A stretch of 64,000 nucleotides of DNA from Lonsdalea iberica (GTDB taxonomy: Bacteria; Pseudomonadota; Gammaproteobacteria; Enterobacterales; Enterobacteriaceae). Shown here one piece after another: positions 50,888 through 59,464 of the stretch. The DNA is taken from contig NZ_LUTP01000019.1 in assembly GCF_002111585.1 (NCBI RefSeq), positions 1 through 64,000 of the forward strand, read 5' to 3'. Every line of letters begins with the position of its first letter. Position 1 is the stretch's first letter. The notes under the pieces were generated by a model, which was not told the origin of the DNA, made no database searches, and saw only the letters and a list, made by a program, of their open reading frames with translations. The translations under genes were made by a program, and so were the position numbers.

Positions 50888-52423
50888 ATGCGTATTGGTG
50901 TACCAAAAGAACGGCTAGCCAATGAAGCCCGTGTAGCCGCAACGCCGAAAACGGTGGAGCAGCTGCTGAAATTGGGCTTCGAGGTAGCAATAGAACGTGG
51001 GGCAGGAAAACTTGCCAGCTTCGATGATTCCGCTTACGAACAAGCAGGTGCGACACTCCTGGATACCGCCGATATCTGGCAGAGTGACATTATCCTCAAA
51101 GTTAATGCGCCGGAAGATGACGAGGTCGCACTGACTCGCGCAGGAAGCACCGTAGTCAGCTTTATCTGGCCCGCGCAAAACCCTGAATTACTCAAAAAAC
51201 TGGCCGACCGTCAGGTAACCGTCATGGCGATGGACTCCGTGCCGCGTATTTCACGCGCACAGTCGCTGGATGCCCTGAGTTCGATGGCCAACATCGCTGG
51301 CTATCGTGCGATTGTTGAAGCCGCCCATGAATTCGGCCGCTTCTTTACCGGACAAATCACCGCGGCGGGTAAAGTTCCCCCGGCAAAAGTGATGATAATC
51401 GGCGCGGGCGTGGCCGGACTGGCTGCTATCGGCGCAGCAGGAAGCCTGGGCGCTATCGTTCGGGCCTTCGACACGCGTCCGGAAGTGAAAGAGCAAGTGC
51501 GTAGCATGGGCGCAGAATTTCTGGAATTAGACTTCGAAGAAGAAGCAGCAGGCAGCGGCGATGGTTATGCCAAAGTGATGTCCGAGGCCTTTATCAAAGC
51601 GGAAATGGCGCTGTTCGCCGCTCAGGCGAAAGAGGTGGATATCATTGTCACCACCGCGCTGATCCCCGGCAAACCCGCACCACGCCTCATCACCAAAGAC
51701 ATGGTGGAGAGCATGAAACCCGGTAGCGTCATCGTCGATCTGGCCGCTCAAACCGGCGGGAACTGCGAACTGACGGTAGCCGATCAGGTCACCGTCACCG
51801 ACAACGGCGTCAAAATTATCGGCTACACCGATCTGCCAAGCCGTTTACCGACCCAATCTTCTCAGCTTTACGGCACCAATCTGGTGAACTTACTGAAGCT
51901 GCTGTGCAAAGAGAAGAATGGCGAAATTGACGTTAACTTCGAAGATAACGTGATTCGCGGCGTGACCGTTGTGAAAAGCGGTGAAATCACCTGGCCGGCC
52001 CCTCCCATTCAGGTTTCCGCTCAGCCTCAGCAGGCTCAACCCGCGGCTGCCGCACCGAAGAAACCGGAAGCAAAACCGGCCTCTCCGTGGAATAAATACA
52101 TCATCCTCGCGGTGGCTATTGTTCTGTTCGGCTGGCTAGCCAACGTGGCGCCGCCGGAGTTCCTGTCGCATTTCACCGTGTTCGCGCTGGCCTGCGTGGT
52201 CGGATACTACGTGGTATGGAACGTCAGTCACGCGCTGCATACGCCGTTGATGTCCGTGACGAATGCCATCTCCGGCATCATCGTCGTCGGGGCGCTATTG
52301 CAGATAGGGCATGGCGGCTGGGTGTCGTTCTTTTCCTTTATCGCCATACTGGTTGCCAGCATCAATATCTTCGGTGGTTTCACCGTCACTCAGCGCATGC
52401 TGAAAATGTTCCGCAAGAATTAA
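50888..52423 (+). CDS. pntA: NAD(P) transhydrogenase alpha subunit
   Basis: The alpha subunit of the proton-translocating transhydrogenase, which makes NADPH from NADH at the expense of the proton gradient. The 511-residue protein (510 in E. coli) has the NAD-binding domain I ([42 protein letters not shown]), an Ala/Pro/Lys-rich linker near residue 390, and three to four C-terminal membrane segments (about 405-500). The ATG at 50888 gives the standard MRIGVPKER start; an in-frame ATG at 50867 is less likely. Confidence 0.97.
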   Translation: MRIGVPKERLANEARVAATPKTVEQLLKLGFEVAIERGAGKLASFDDSAYEQAGATLLDTADIWQSDIILKVNAPEDDEVALTRAGSTVVSFIWPAQNPELLKKLADRQVTVMAMDSVPRISRAQSLDALSSMANIAGYRAIVEAAHEFGRFFTGQITAAGKVPPAKVMIIGAGVAGLAAIGAAGSLGAIVRAFDTRPEVKEQVRSMGAEFLELDFEEEAAGSGDGYAKVMSEAFIKAEMALFAAQAKEVDIIVTTALIPGKPAPRLITKDMVESMKPGSVIVDLAAQTGGNCELTVADQVTVTDNGVKIIGYTDLPSRLPTQSSQLYGTNLVNLLKLLCKEKNGEIDVNFEDNVIRGVTVVKSGEITWPAPPIQVSAQPQQAQPAAAAPKKPEAKPASPWNKYIILAVAIVLFGWLANVAPPEFLSHFTVFALACVVGYYVVWNVSHALHTPLMSVTNAISGIIVVGALLQIGHGGWVSFFSFIAILVASINIFGGFTVTQRMLKMFRKN

Positions 52424-52433
52424 GGAGTCAAGG

Positions 52434-53822
52434 ATGTCTGGTGGATTAGTCACGGCAGCCTACATCGTCGCTGCCATATTGTTTATTTTCAGTCTTGCTG
52501 GGTTATCCAAACATGAAACCTCTCAACAGGGGAACATTTTTGGGATCACCGGTATGGCGATTGCGCTGCTGGCGACCATTTTAGGGCCAAATGCCGATAA
52601 TGTCGGGTGGATCATCGTGGCAATGGCCATCGGCGGCGCTATCGGCGTGCACCTGGCGCGCAAAGTCGAAATGACAGAAATGCCGGAGCTGGTCGCGATT
52701 CTGCACAGCTTCGTGGGTTTCGCCGCGGTATTGGTGGGCTTTAACAGCTATATCGATCACGGTGAAATTACCGATCCTGTTCTGATCAATATTCATATGA
52801 CCGAGGTTTTCCTTGGCATCTTTATCGGGGCGGTCACCTTCACAGGGTCCATCATCGCCTTCGGAAAGCTGCGTGGAACCATCTCTTCCAAGCCCCTGAT
52901 GCTGCCTAACCGCCATAAGCTGAATCTGGCGGCCCTGGTCGTATCTTTCCTGCTGTTGTTGGTCTTCGTGAATACAGGCAGCGGTTTTCTGCAGGTACTC
53001 TCTCTGCTGTTGATGACGGCTATCGCGCTGGTATTTGGCTGGCATTTGGTCGCGTCCATCGGTGGCGCGGACATGCCGGTCGTGGTCTCCATGCTGAACT
53101 CCTATTCAGGTTGGGCCGCCGCCGCCGCTGGCTTTATGCTGAGCAACGATCTCTTGATCGTCACCGGAGCGCTGGTCGGCTCTTCCGGTGCAATCCTGTC
53201 ATACATCATGTGTAAAGCGATGAACCGCTCATTTATCAGCGTCATCGCAGGCGGGTTTGGCACGGACGGGGCGGTCTCTTCAGAGAGTGAGGAAGTCGGC
53301 GAATATCGTGAAACCACGGCGGAAGAGGTTGCTGAGCTGCTGAAAGGCTCCAGTTCAGTCATCATTACCCCAGGATATGGTATGGCTGTCGCACAGGCTC
53401 AGTACCCGGTTCACGATATTACCGCCAAGCTGCGTGAACGCGGCATCAACGTTCGTTTCGGTATCCATCCGGTCGCCGGACGTCTGCCGGGCCACATGAA
53501 CGTGCTGCTCGCCGAAGCCAAGGTACCTTACGACATCGTGTTGGAAATGGATGAAATCAACGATGATTTCGCCGACACCGACACCGTGTTGGTTATCGGC
53601 GCCAACGATACGGTCAACCCCGCAGCGCAGGAAGATCCGAACAGCCCCATTGCGGGAATGCCGGTTCTGGAAGTGTGGAAAGCACACAACGTCATTGTGT
53701 TTAAACGCTCGATGAACACCGGTTATGCCGGCGTGCAAAACCCTTTGTTCTTCAAAGAAAACACACAGATGCTGTTTGGCGATGCCAAAGCTAGCGTCGA
53801 AGCCATTCTGAAAGCGCTTTAA
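52434..53822 (+). CDS. pntB: NAD(P) transhydrogenase beta subunit
   Basis: The beta subunit: 462 residues, as in E. coli. The first 260 residues form about nine membrane segments carrying the proton path. The C-terminal NADP(H)-binding domain III begins near residue 290, with [40 protein letters not shown] (in part), [20 protein letters not shown] and [17 protein letters not shown]. It starts 10 bases after pntA with an AAGGAGTCAAGG ribosome binding site. A terminator follows. Confidence 0.98.
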   Translation: MSGGLVTAAYIVAAILFIFSLAGLSKHETSQQGNIFGITGMAIALLATILGPNADNVGWIIVAMAIGGAIGVHLARKVEMTEMPELVAILHSFVGFAAVLVGFNSYIDHGEITDPVLINIHMTEVFLGIFIGAVTFTGSIIAFGKLRGTISSKPLMLPNRHKLNLAALVVSFLLLLVFVNTGSGFLQVLSLLLMTAIALVFGWHLVASIGGADMPVVVSMLNSYSGWAAAAAGFMLSNDLLIVTGALVGSSGAILSYIMCKAMNRSFISVIAGGFGTDGAVSSESEEVGEYRETTAEEVAELLKGSSSVIITPGYGMAVAQAQYPVHDITAKLRERGINVRFGIHPVAGRLPGHMNVLLAEAKVPYDIVLEMDEINDDFADTDTVLVIGANDTVNPAAQEDPNSPIAGMPVLEVWKAHNVIVFKRSMNTGYAGVQNPLFFKENTQMLFGDAKASVEAILKAL

Positions 53823-54132
53823 ACTTTTCATTTTGACTGCCCCAACGCCGCCTCGTGCGGCGTTTTTTTCTCCCAAAGCTTCTTACTCGCCCTCCAACAC
53901 TCTACACGCACAGGCATTAATCATAACGTCGCACGCCACCATGAGGTCGTTCGCGTTTCATTTAGGGAGGTCGACACATGCAACGTTAAATATTGCAGGA
54001 CGAGGATGCGCATCTGCGTTCATTGTCAGCCTTCGAGGCCGTTCGGGGTTTTCAATGTATCAGGCGAGTCAGGCGGTAGGGAGAAGCGGGGCGCCCAACG
54101 TGTTCCGCGCCCCGCTTGAAGCGATAGTTTTG
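53823..54132. other. Intergenic region between convergent pntB and uspE
   Basis: About 310 bases holding the pntB terminator at its left end. A 107-codon open frame (53833-54156) overlaps the terminator and has no recognisable features, so I do not call it. Nothing else is seen. Confidence 0.4.
53844..53869 (+). terminator. Rho-independent terminator after pntB
   Basis: The stem AACGCCGC / GCGGCGTT with a five-base loop, followed by a T-run, lies 21 bases after the pntB stop codon. Confidence 0.93.
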
Positions 54133-55110
54133 CTACGGCACGCGATTCAAATCTGAGGCGGCATCGTCGTCACTCTCGCCTGAGGCCAAGGGAGAAACGA
54201 AGTCGTCAGGCTTGATAGCCAGTAAATCGCATTTCAGACGATCGATCACATGTTCGACCGTATTTCCAATAAAGGCTGCGGACAACCCCGTTCGACCGAG
54301 AGACCCAAGAACAACGACGCCCGCTTGCAGATGTTCCGCCAAATCGGGGATCACCTCTTCGGGCAACCCTTTTTCGACGTGAGTCAGACGCTCATCAATG
54401 CTGAATTTTTGCCTTAGTGCCTTCATCGCTAACAGGTGCTGGCCGCGGATGGCGTCGTTGTACACGCTGGGATCAAAGTCCGGCAGTTCGATGGCGACAT
54501 TGATGGGAGTTGCCGGGTAGGCCCCTACCAAATGTACATCGGTCTGATTAACCTGTCTGGCCAGATCCAACGTTTCGGACACCAATTTGATATTAAGGGG
54601 GTCGTGCAAAGGGTCTTCACTCGCCAGGTTCACCGCCACCAAAGCTTGTCCGCCGTCAGGCCAGGGCTGGTCTTTCACCATCCAAACCGGGCAGGGGCAT
54701 TTGCGTAGCAGCTGCCAATCGGTCGGTGTAAAAATGACCGCTTCCAATCGATCGTGCTGGTGTGCCATTTTCAGCAACAGGTCATGCTTGCACGTGGTGA
54801 CTTCCTGAATAATGGCTTCAAATGGCTTACTGTGCCAGACCACCTTAATGTCGATAGGAATGCCCATATCTCGGTAGTACTGACTTTGTTGAGCAATCCA
54901 TTCTGTTCGCTGATCAATGACGCCTTGCCGCATCTCCGTTCGCTCATCGGGGGATAACAGCGTCGTCATTTCATAAGAAAAATCGTAGATTGGCAGAAAC
55001 GCCTTGATACGGCCGCCAAGCCGCTGCACCAAATACACGGCGCGACGCAGTGCCGGTTGGTCATCCTGATTAGGGTCAATAGCGACCAGCAAATTCTGAT
55101 ACTTCGCCAT
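54133..55110 (-). CDS. uspE: Universal stress protein E
   Basis: A 325-residue tandem universal-stress protein (E. coli UspE 316). The first Usp domain begins [22 protein letters not shown]. The second, from about residue 155 ([15 protein letters not shown]), ends with the nucleotide-binding-like [27 protein letters not shown] (in part). The C-terminal tail rich in Asp and Ser is longer than in E. coli. It lies downstream of fnr on the same strand (126-base gap), as in E. coli, where it affects stress and motility. Confidence 0.95.
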   Translation of the reverse strand: MAKYQNLLVAIDPNQDDQPALRRAVYLVQRLGGRIKAFLPIYDFSYEMTTLLSPDERTEMRQGVIDQRTEWIAQQSQYYRDMGIPIDIKVVWHSKPFEAIIQEVTTCKHDLLLKMAHQHDRLEAVIFTPTDWQLLRKCPCPVWMVKDQPWPDGGQALVAVNLASEDPLHDPLNIKLVSETLDLARQVNQTDVHLVGAYPATPINVAIELPDFDPSVYNDAIRGQHLLAMKALRQKFSIDERLTHVEKGLPEEVIPDLAEHLQAGVVVLGSLGRTGLSAAFIGNTVEHVIDRLKCDLLAIKPDDFVSPLASGESDDDAASDLNRVP

Positions 55111-55236
55111 AGGTCCTCCTTTCGGCTGACGATTCGCAGCCTGTAAAATAAGAGTACCCCAAGAAAATTATTTTGAACAACGGATGATGGGAGCCGAATC
55201 AATAATTGATAACAACCGTTGATTCGGCAGGGGAGA

Positions 55237-55989
55237 TTAGCTTTTCTGGCGGGCGGTTCCGGCCAGTTCGGCCAAGGCTTCGATTTTTTCGATTGTGATG
55301 TATTTGCCTTTCACCGCCAGCGTCCCGCTTTTTTGGAAGCGGCCTAGCAAACGGCTGATGGTTTCGACCGTCAGGCCAAGGTAGTTACCGATGTCGCCGC
55401 GGGTCATGGTCAGACGGAATTCACGGGGGGAGAAGCCGCGTTCCGCAAAGCGACGTGACAGGTTGTAGATGAAGGCCGCCAGACGCTCTTCCGCGTTCTT
55501 TTTCGACAGCAACAGGATCATGTCCTGATCGCTACGGATTTCGCCGCTCATCAGACGCATCATTTGCTGACGCAGATTGGGCATTTTTCCAGACAGGTCG
55601 TCCAGCGTTTCGAAGGGGATTTCGCACACCATCGAGGTTTCCAGCGCCTGCGCGAAGCTCGGGTGCAACGAGTTACCAATAGCATCGAAGCCGACCAGGT
55701 CGCCGGCCAGATGAAAACCGGTAATCTGCTCGTCGCCCTGTTCGGTAATTGTATAGCTTTTAATCGTTCCAGAGCGAATGGCGTAGAGAGATTTCAGCTC
55801 ATCGCCGGCCTTGAATAACGCTTGTCCTTTCTGGATCGGTTTCTTCCTTTCAATGATGTTGTCGAGCTGGTCCAGCTCGTGCTCATTTAAGGTGAAGGGG
55901 ATGCAGAGTTGGCTGATGCTGCAATCCTGACAATGGATTGCGCAACCACCAGACTGGATGCGTCGGATTATGCGCTTTTCAGGAATCAT
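55237..55989 (-). CDS. fnr: FNR, oxygen-sensing global transcription regulator
   Basis: A 250-residue CRP/FNR regulator, almost identical to E. coli FNR in length and sequence. The iron-sulfur ligands are the N-terminal cysteines in [16 protein letters not shown] (Cys20, 23 and 29) plus the Cys in [11 protein letters not shown] (Cys122). The helix-turn-helix reads [24 protein letters not shown] with the DNA-contacting ETISR. I chose the ATG at 55989 ([10 protein letters not shown]); the frame is open to 56016. An FNR-type palindrome just upstream suggests autoregulation. pntAB and uspE lie downstream. Confidence 0.98.
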   Translation of the reverse strand: MIPEKRIIRRIQSGGCAIHCQDCSISQLCIPFTLNEHELDQLDNIIERKKPIQKGQALFKAGDELKSLYAIRSGTIKSYTITEQGDEQITGFHLAGDLVGFDAIGNSLHPSFAQALETSMVCEIPFETLDDLSGKMPNLRQQMMRLMSGEIRSDQDMILLLSKKNAEERLAAFIYNLSRRFAERGFSPREFRLTMTRGDIGNYLGLTVETISRLLGRFQKSGTLAVKGKYITIEKIEALAELAGTARQKS

Positions 55990-56009
55990 AAGTTTTGCTC
56001 TGGCGATAA

Positions 56010-56023
56010 TTGACATTGGTCAA
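56010..56023. promoter_or_regulatory. FNR-type operator upstream of fnr
   Basis: TTGACATTGGTCAA, a perfect palindrome of the form TTGAC-N4-GTCAA, is one change per half away from the FNR consensus TTGAT-N4-ATCAA. It ends 21 bases before the fnr start codon, where bound FNR would block its own promoter, as known for E. coli fnr. Confidence 0.8.
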
Positions 56024-56186
56024 TTTTAACAGCTTTTCAGGTCACTGATAAGACCACAGACACCCAAGATGAGCGAATATCACGCTCCGAGAGTTCAGAA
56101 ATGTGAATGGCTGGTAACTATGTGTTAAGCCCTGAAGGCGAAGGTATAAGCCAATGTGAAAATGTTACCCGGTCAATTACAGATAG

Positions 56187-56699
56187 CTATGATAAGTAAC
56201 CTTCATGTATTAGCAGCCATTGCTTACGCTGAATGCCGCCGGCATACCCGGTCAACGCCCCTCCTGCGCCGATGACGCGGTGGCACGGTACGACGATGCA
56301 TATGGGGTTAGCGCCGTTTGCCATACCGACGGCGCGCGATGCCGTCGGGCGTCCAAGACGGGCAGCTAGCTGACCGTAACTCATCACGGATCCACATGGA
56401 ATATCTCTCAATGACTTCCACACTTGCTGCTGAAAGTCGGTTCCCGCCGCGGCGACTGGGAGCGAATCAATCGCCGTCAATTCGCCGGCAAAATAGCGCT
56501 GCAGCGAATCGCTGAGGCCGCCAGGATTCACGCAGGGGACCAGCCGCACGGGAGAGTCGCGATAGCGGCGTTCAAACGTACGGCGCAATTTCCCTTCGAA
56601 CTCGCTCCATTCGAGCGCGCGCAGGCGATGATCATCATCGGCAACGACCATCAGCTCCCCAATCGGCGTGGCAATCTTATCGAGTAGAAATGTTTGCAT
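56187..56699 (-). CDS. ogt: Methylated-DNA-[protein]-cysteine S-methyltransferase
   Basis: Ogt removes O6-methylguanine and O4-methylthymine damage by suicidal transfer to a Cys. The 170-residue protein has the NPGGLSDSLQRYFAGEL N-terminal-domain signature, the FQQQVWKSLRDIPCG helix, and the active site NPICIVVPCHRVIGAGG with the acceptor Cys, followed by GYAGGIQRKQWLL. I chose the ATG at 56699 after GGGGAG because it gives the E. coli length (171); the frame is open to 56750. It is next to fnr, as in E. coli. Confidence 0.95.
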   Translation of the reverse strand: MQTFLLDKIATPIGELMVVADDDHRLRALEWSEFEGKLRRTFERRYRDSPVRLVPCVNPGGLSDSLQRYFAGELTAIDSLPVAAAGTDFQQQVWKSLRDIPCGSVMSYGQLAARLGRPTASRAVGMANGANPICIVVPCHRVIGAGGALTGYAGGIQRKQWLLIHEGYLS

Positions 56700-56941
56700 C
56701 ATGACTCCCCAGAAAGATGAATTGCTTAACGAGCATACTATCGGCGTCACTTTTTGACTAAGGTTAGATTACCGATATAGGGGAGCCAGACGCAGCCGGT
56801 TTATGGCTGTGCCCTTGCTTTCCATGAATTGCGGGTTTTTAGCACAAACGAAAGCGCGACAGAAAAGAATTTGGAAATACAGCCGATAAGAACCTATTGA
56901 GTCAAAACATTCACTTTTAATGAAGAAATAGGGATGAAGCT

Positions 56942-57529
56942 ATGCCGATGAGATTTCGGGTCCGTTATATCGCCGCCGCCGTGCTGCTGACGATGCCGGT
57001 TATGAGCCAGTCGCGAGACGCCAACGCAGACATGATTGAGGGCTACACGTCGCAGGCGCTGGCGTCTGCGCTGCCGGATACGATTAACGGTTTGATGCGA
57101 CGCAGCCTGAATACGGACACAACTAACCATATTATTGATGCGGAGTACATTGAGGCGACGACGAACCGCAAGGCGCTGATCTCGTTGTATACGCTACCGA
57201 GCACTGCCAACGGTGAAACACCGCATGCTGATAAGGAAACCGATGTGGATGCCGTCATCGCCAGCGCGGAAAAAGAGATGCTGCGCCAGCGGATCCAGCC
57301 GGAGAAACGGACACTGACCAGCAGCAGTGGGTCAACCATTCGCTGTCTGCAAACGATGCTGAACAAGCAGGTGTTGCACTCTCTGTGTGCAACTTACATC
57401 CAGGGACGGATTATGGAAGTGCAGCCGGTGACGTTCACTGATACCGCCGTCTTGCCGGATGCAGTAGCGGCTCAGGATAAACTGGTGCTCGAAATCAGCG
57501 ATAAAATGCATGCGCTGCCGGCAAAATAA
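56942..57529 (+). CDS. Secreted protein of unknown function
   Basis: A 195-residue protein that I do not recognise. The N-terminus RFRVRYIAAAVLLTMPVMSQSRDANA is a probable Sec signal peptide with cleavage near ANA. The mature part is soluble and mixed alpha/beta, with two cysteines in STIRCLQTML and LHSLCATYIQGRI that could form a disulfide in the periplasm. It stands alone, has its own upstream A+T-rich promoter region and ends in a hairpin terminator, so it is probably a real single-gene unit. Nothing in the neighbours indicates its job. Confidence 0.75.
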   Translation: MPMRFRVRYIAAAVLLTMPVMSQSRDANADMIEGYTSQALASALPDTINGLMRRSLNTDTTNHIIDAEYIEATTNRKALISLYTLPSTANGETPHADKETDVDAVIASAEKEMLRQRIQPEKRTLTSSSGSTIRCLQTMLNKQVLHSLCATYIQGRIMEVQPVTFTDTAVLPDAVAAQDKLVLEISDKMHALPAK

Positions 57530-57537
57530 TCGCGACC

Positions 57538-57574
57538 GGCCGTGGTCTGATGCACAGACTTACGGCCTTTTCTT
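57538..57574 (+). terminator. Terminator between the secreted-protein gene and the ferritin-like gene
   Basis: GGCCGTggTCTG / CAGAcTTACGGCC arms form a stem with a small internal mismatch, followed by TTTTCTTT. It lies between two convergent genes. Confidence 0.8.
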
Positions 57575-57577
57575 TGC

Positions 57578-59116
57578 TTAGCCGCCCGTACGAGGCGCCG
57601 CTAATGCCGCCTGGATCCGCATCGGATTGAAGTACTGACGCATTAGCACCACTTTATAATCTTCATCAAACTCGTAGCGAATTGCCCAGTCGTAGCTGTA
57701 GGGTACGCGCGTCTTTTTGGTGATACCCTGTTCACCGCCGTAGGCCATCGCTTCGTTGCCGTTAAAAAACACGTTCTGAATGCCAAGACTGCTGAACTCA
57801 ACCGTTTGTTCCATTAGCGACCAGTAGCGGCTAAAGCCGTCATGTCCATAAAAAATGCCCGCATAAGGAACATCGATGGGGCCGGAGATATCCCAAACGA
57901 TGTGTTCGCTCATACACGCCACCGCCTTCCTTACATTGCCGCAAGCATAAGCCTGCATCAGCGTATTCAAGGTGTCTTGATTGCTGTTAAAGCTAACGTC
58001 CTGCACCACGGTTGGTGACGTTGTCACTTTTAACGGGGTATATTCGAACGTGGGGGCACAAGAGTAATCGCTGTCGCCGGGGTACGGCATACGGACGATA
58101 TGCCGGAAGTCGTCTCGCAGCGACTGCATGGACGCCAGCGCGGGCATCAGCTTTTGAGGTTTGCCGCATAGTCCTTGTTGCAGCTGTTCTAGCAATGCGC
58201 AATAGCGACGATTAAACCGCACGATCGCCGCCTGCGCGTCGCCAGCGGGATAGTCGCAGGCTTTGAATCCGCTATGGGTTTTGACGGCATGGTCCCATCC
58301 CGTAGACAGTTGTATGCCCGACGGTCCGCTCGCGATGGTATCGTCGGACACGTAACGCCGACCGCAGTAAATCTCATTAAACCTATAGTAGTGCGCTATC
58401 TCGCCATCCCCCCTTTGCAAAAGCTCGCTCGGCGACCCTTCACCCTGTTTGAAAATAGCGCTGACCGCCTCTATGGCGCTGTTCAGATCGTATACCGGGA
58501 TCATGTCGCTACCCACGCCGCTCGTGAAATGTTCGGGGGCGATCTGTCGGTTAGCATCACCGCAAAAAACGGCTTTTTCACCAAACGTCTTCACCGCCGC
58601 CCGCAAACGAGATTCGATGTAGACGTAAAACTCACCGATGTTCATATCGCTACAGACATGACTTGCCACGATCCCAGGCCGGATAGATTTCGGGTGCTCA
58701 ATCTGCATCGCCTGATAGACGGCGTGAGGGGAAAATGCATGTAGCTGAATTTCGAGGTCATCGATGCCAAACGGCAGCGGTGCGGGATAGTCCAGCAAGA
58801 AATCGGGCGCGTTAACCTGCGGCGTTCCGCCCACGGCATTCAGTAGGTTGCCGACCAGCACGAAGTGCAGCATTTCTTCTTCGACGACACTGCGAATAAC
58901 GTCGGATATCCAGTGGTCGCTATCATCGTTGAGCGTGTAAAGCATGGTGAGGTAAGGGGGGATGACGGCGTGCTCCAGCACCATTGCCTTTTTCAGCAAT
59001 GTGCGGATATCCTCCAGTTCCTGGCTCAACGAGAGTCGACTCTCCAGTTCGACAAATCCATTGACCTTGAAGTGGTTCTCCCTCTGAAGCTGACAAGCGT
59101 GGTCATGTAAATTCAT
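57578..59116 (-). CDS. VioB-type ferritin-like protein fused to a SnoaL-like domain
   Basis: A 512-residue two-domain protein. Residues about 20-330 match the ferritin-like domain of VioB (iminophenyl-pyruvate dimer synthase region; PF12902 from memory). Candidate diiron ligands are Glu48 in VLEHAVIPPYLTML, Glu81 and His84 in VVEEEMLHFVLVGNLL, and the Glu-His pair of GEIAHYYRFNEIYCGRRY. Residues about 385-500 form an NTF2/SnoaL-like domain (LMQAYACGNVRKAVACMSEHIVWDISG, in parts). It is a likely oxidative enzyme of a specialised metabolite, but no biosynthetic partners are adjacent. I chose the ATG at 59116 (MNLHDHACQL), where family similarity begins; the frame is open to 59212. No signal peptide. 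Confidence 0.8.
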   Translation of the reverse strand: MNLHDHACQLQRENHFKVNGFVELESRLSLSQELEDIRTLLKKAMVLEHAVIPPYLTMLYTLNDDSDHWISDVIRSVVEEEMLHFVLVGNLLNAVGGTPQVNAPDFLLDYPAPLPFGIDDLEIQLHAFSPHAVYQAMQIEHPKSIRPGIVASHVCSDMNIGEFYVYIESRLRAAVKTFGEKAVFCGDANRQIAPEHFTSGVGSDMIPVYDLNSAIEAVSAIFKQGEGSPSELLQRGDGEIAHYYRFNEIYCGRRYVSDDTIASGPSGIQLSTGWDHAVKTHSGFKACDYPAGDAQAAIVRFNRRYCALLEQLQQGLCGKPQKLMPALASMQSLRDDFRHIVRMPYPGDSDYSCAPTFEYTPLKVTTSPTVVQDVSFNSNQDTLNTLMQAYACGNVRKAVACMSEHIVWDISGPIDVPYAGIFYGHDGFSRYWSLMEQTVEFSSLGIQNVFFNGNEAMAYGGEQGITKKTRVPYSYDWAIRYEFDEDYKVVLMRQYFNPMRIQAALAAPRTGG

Positions 59117-59464
59117 GGTGAATATCTCATTTTTTTGGCTGTGCGCGTCGTGAAAAAAGGTTTCACGCAAAGAAGGCTTTATTTTTATTTCGTTATCTCG
59201 ATAAGGCCACAATCCATGCTGATTTTGTATGGTTTTTGTCAGGTTTCTTTAAAGACGTTGATCTGGATCGTTTTATACGACGCATAGTTACGACGCAGAA
59301 TCCTGCGTGATAACAAGGCGAGAATCGAAACGGCAGATCGCCTTGTCCGTGGCATAGTCGGTTTAAGAGAAGGATGAGAAGGGCAAGGGCGTAGCAGCTG
59401 TGACAAGGAAGATGCTCAAGAGAAAAAACCGCACCTGATATCATCAGATGCGGTGTCGACTGGT
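59117..59464. other. Intergenic region between srfC and the ferritin-like gene
   Basis: About 350 bases. It holds the srfC terminator at the right end and presumably the promoter of the ferritin-like gene at the left. No convincing open frame or RNA gene is seen. Confidence 0.4.
59423..59454 (-). terminator. Rho-independent terminator after srfC
   Basis: On the minus strand ACCGCA-CTGAT / ATCAG-TGCGGT arms are followed by six T residues, just past the srfC stop codon. Confidence 0.9.

Noticed and set aside
53833..54156. 107-codon open frame between pntB and uspE
   Set aside because: It runs through the pntB terminator and into the end of uspE; no coding features.
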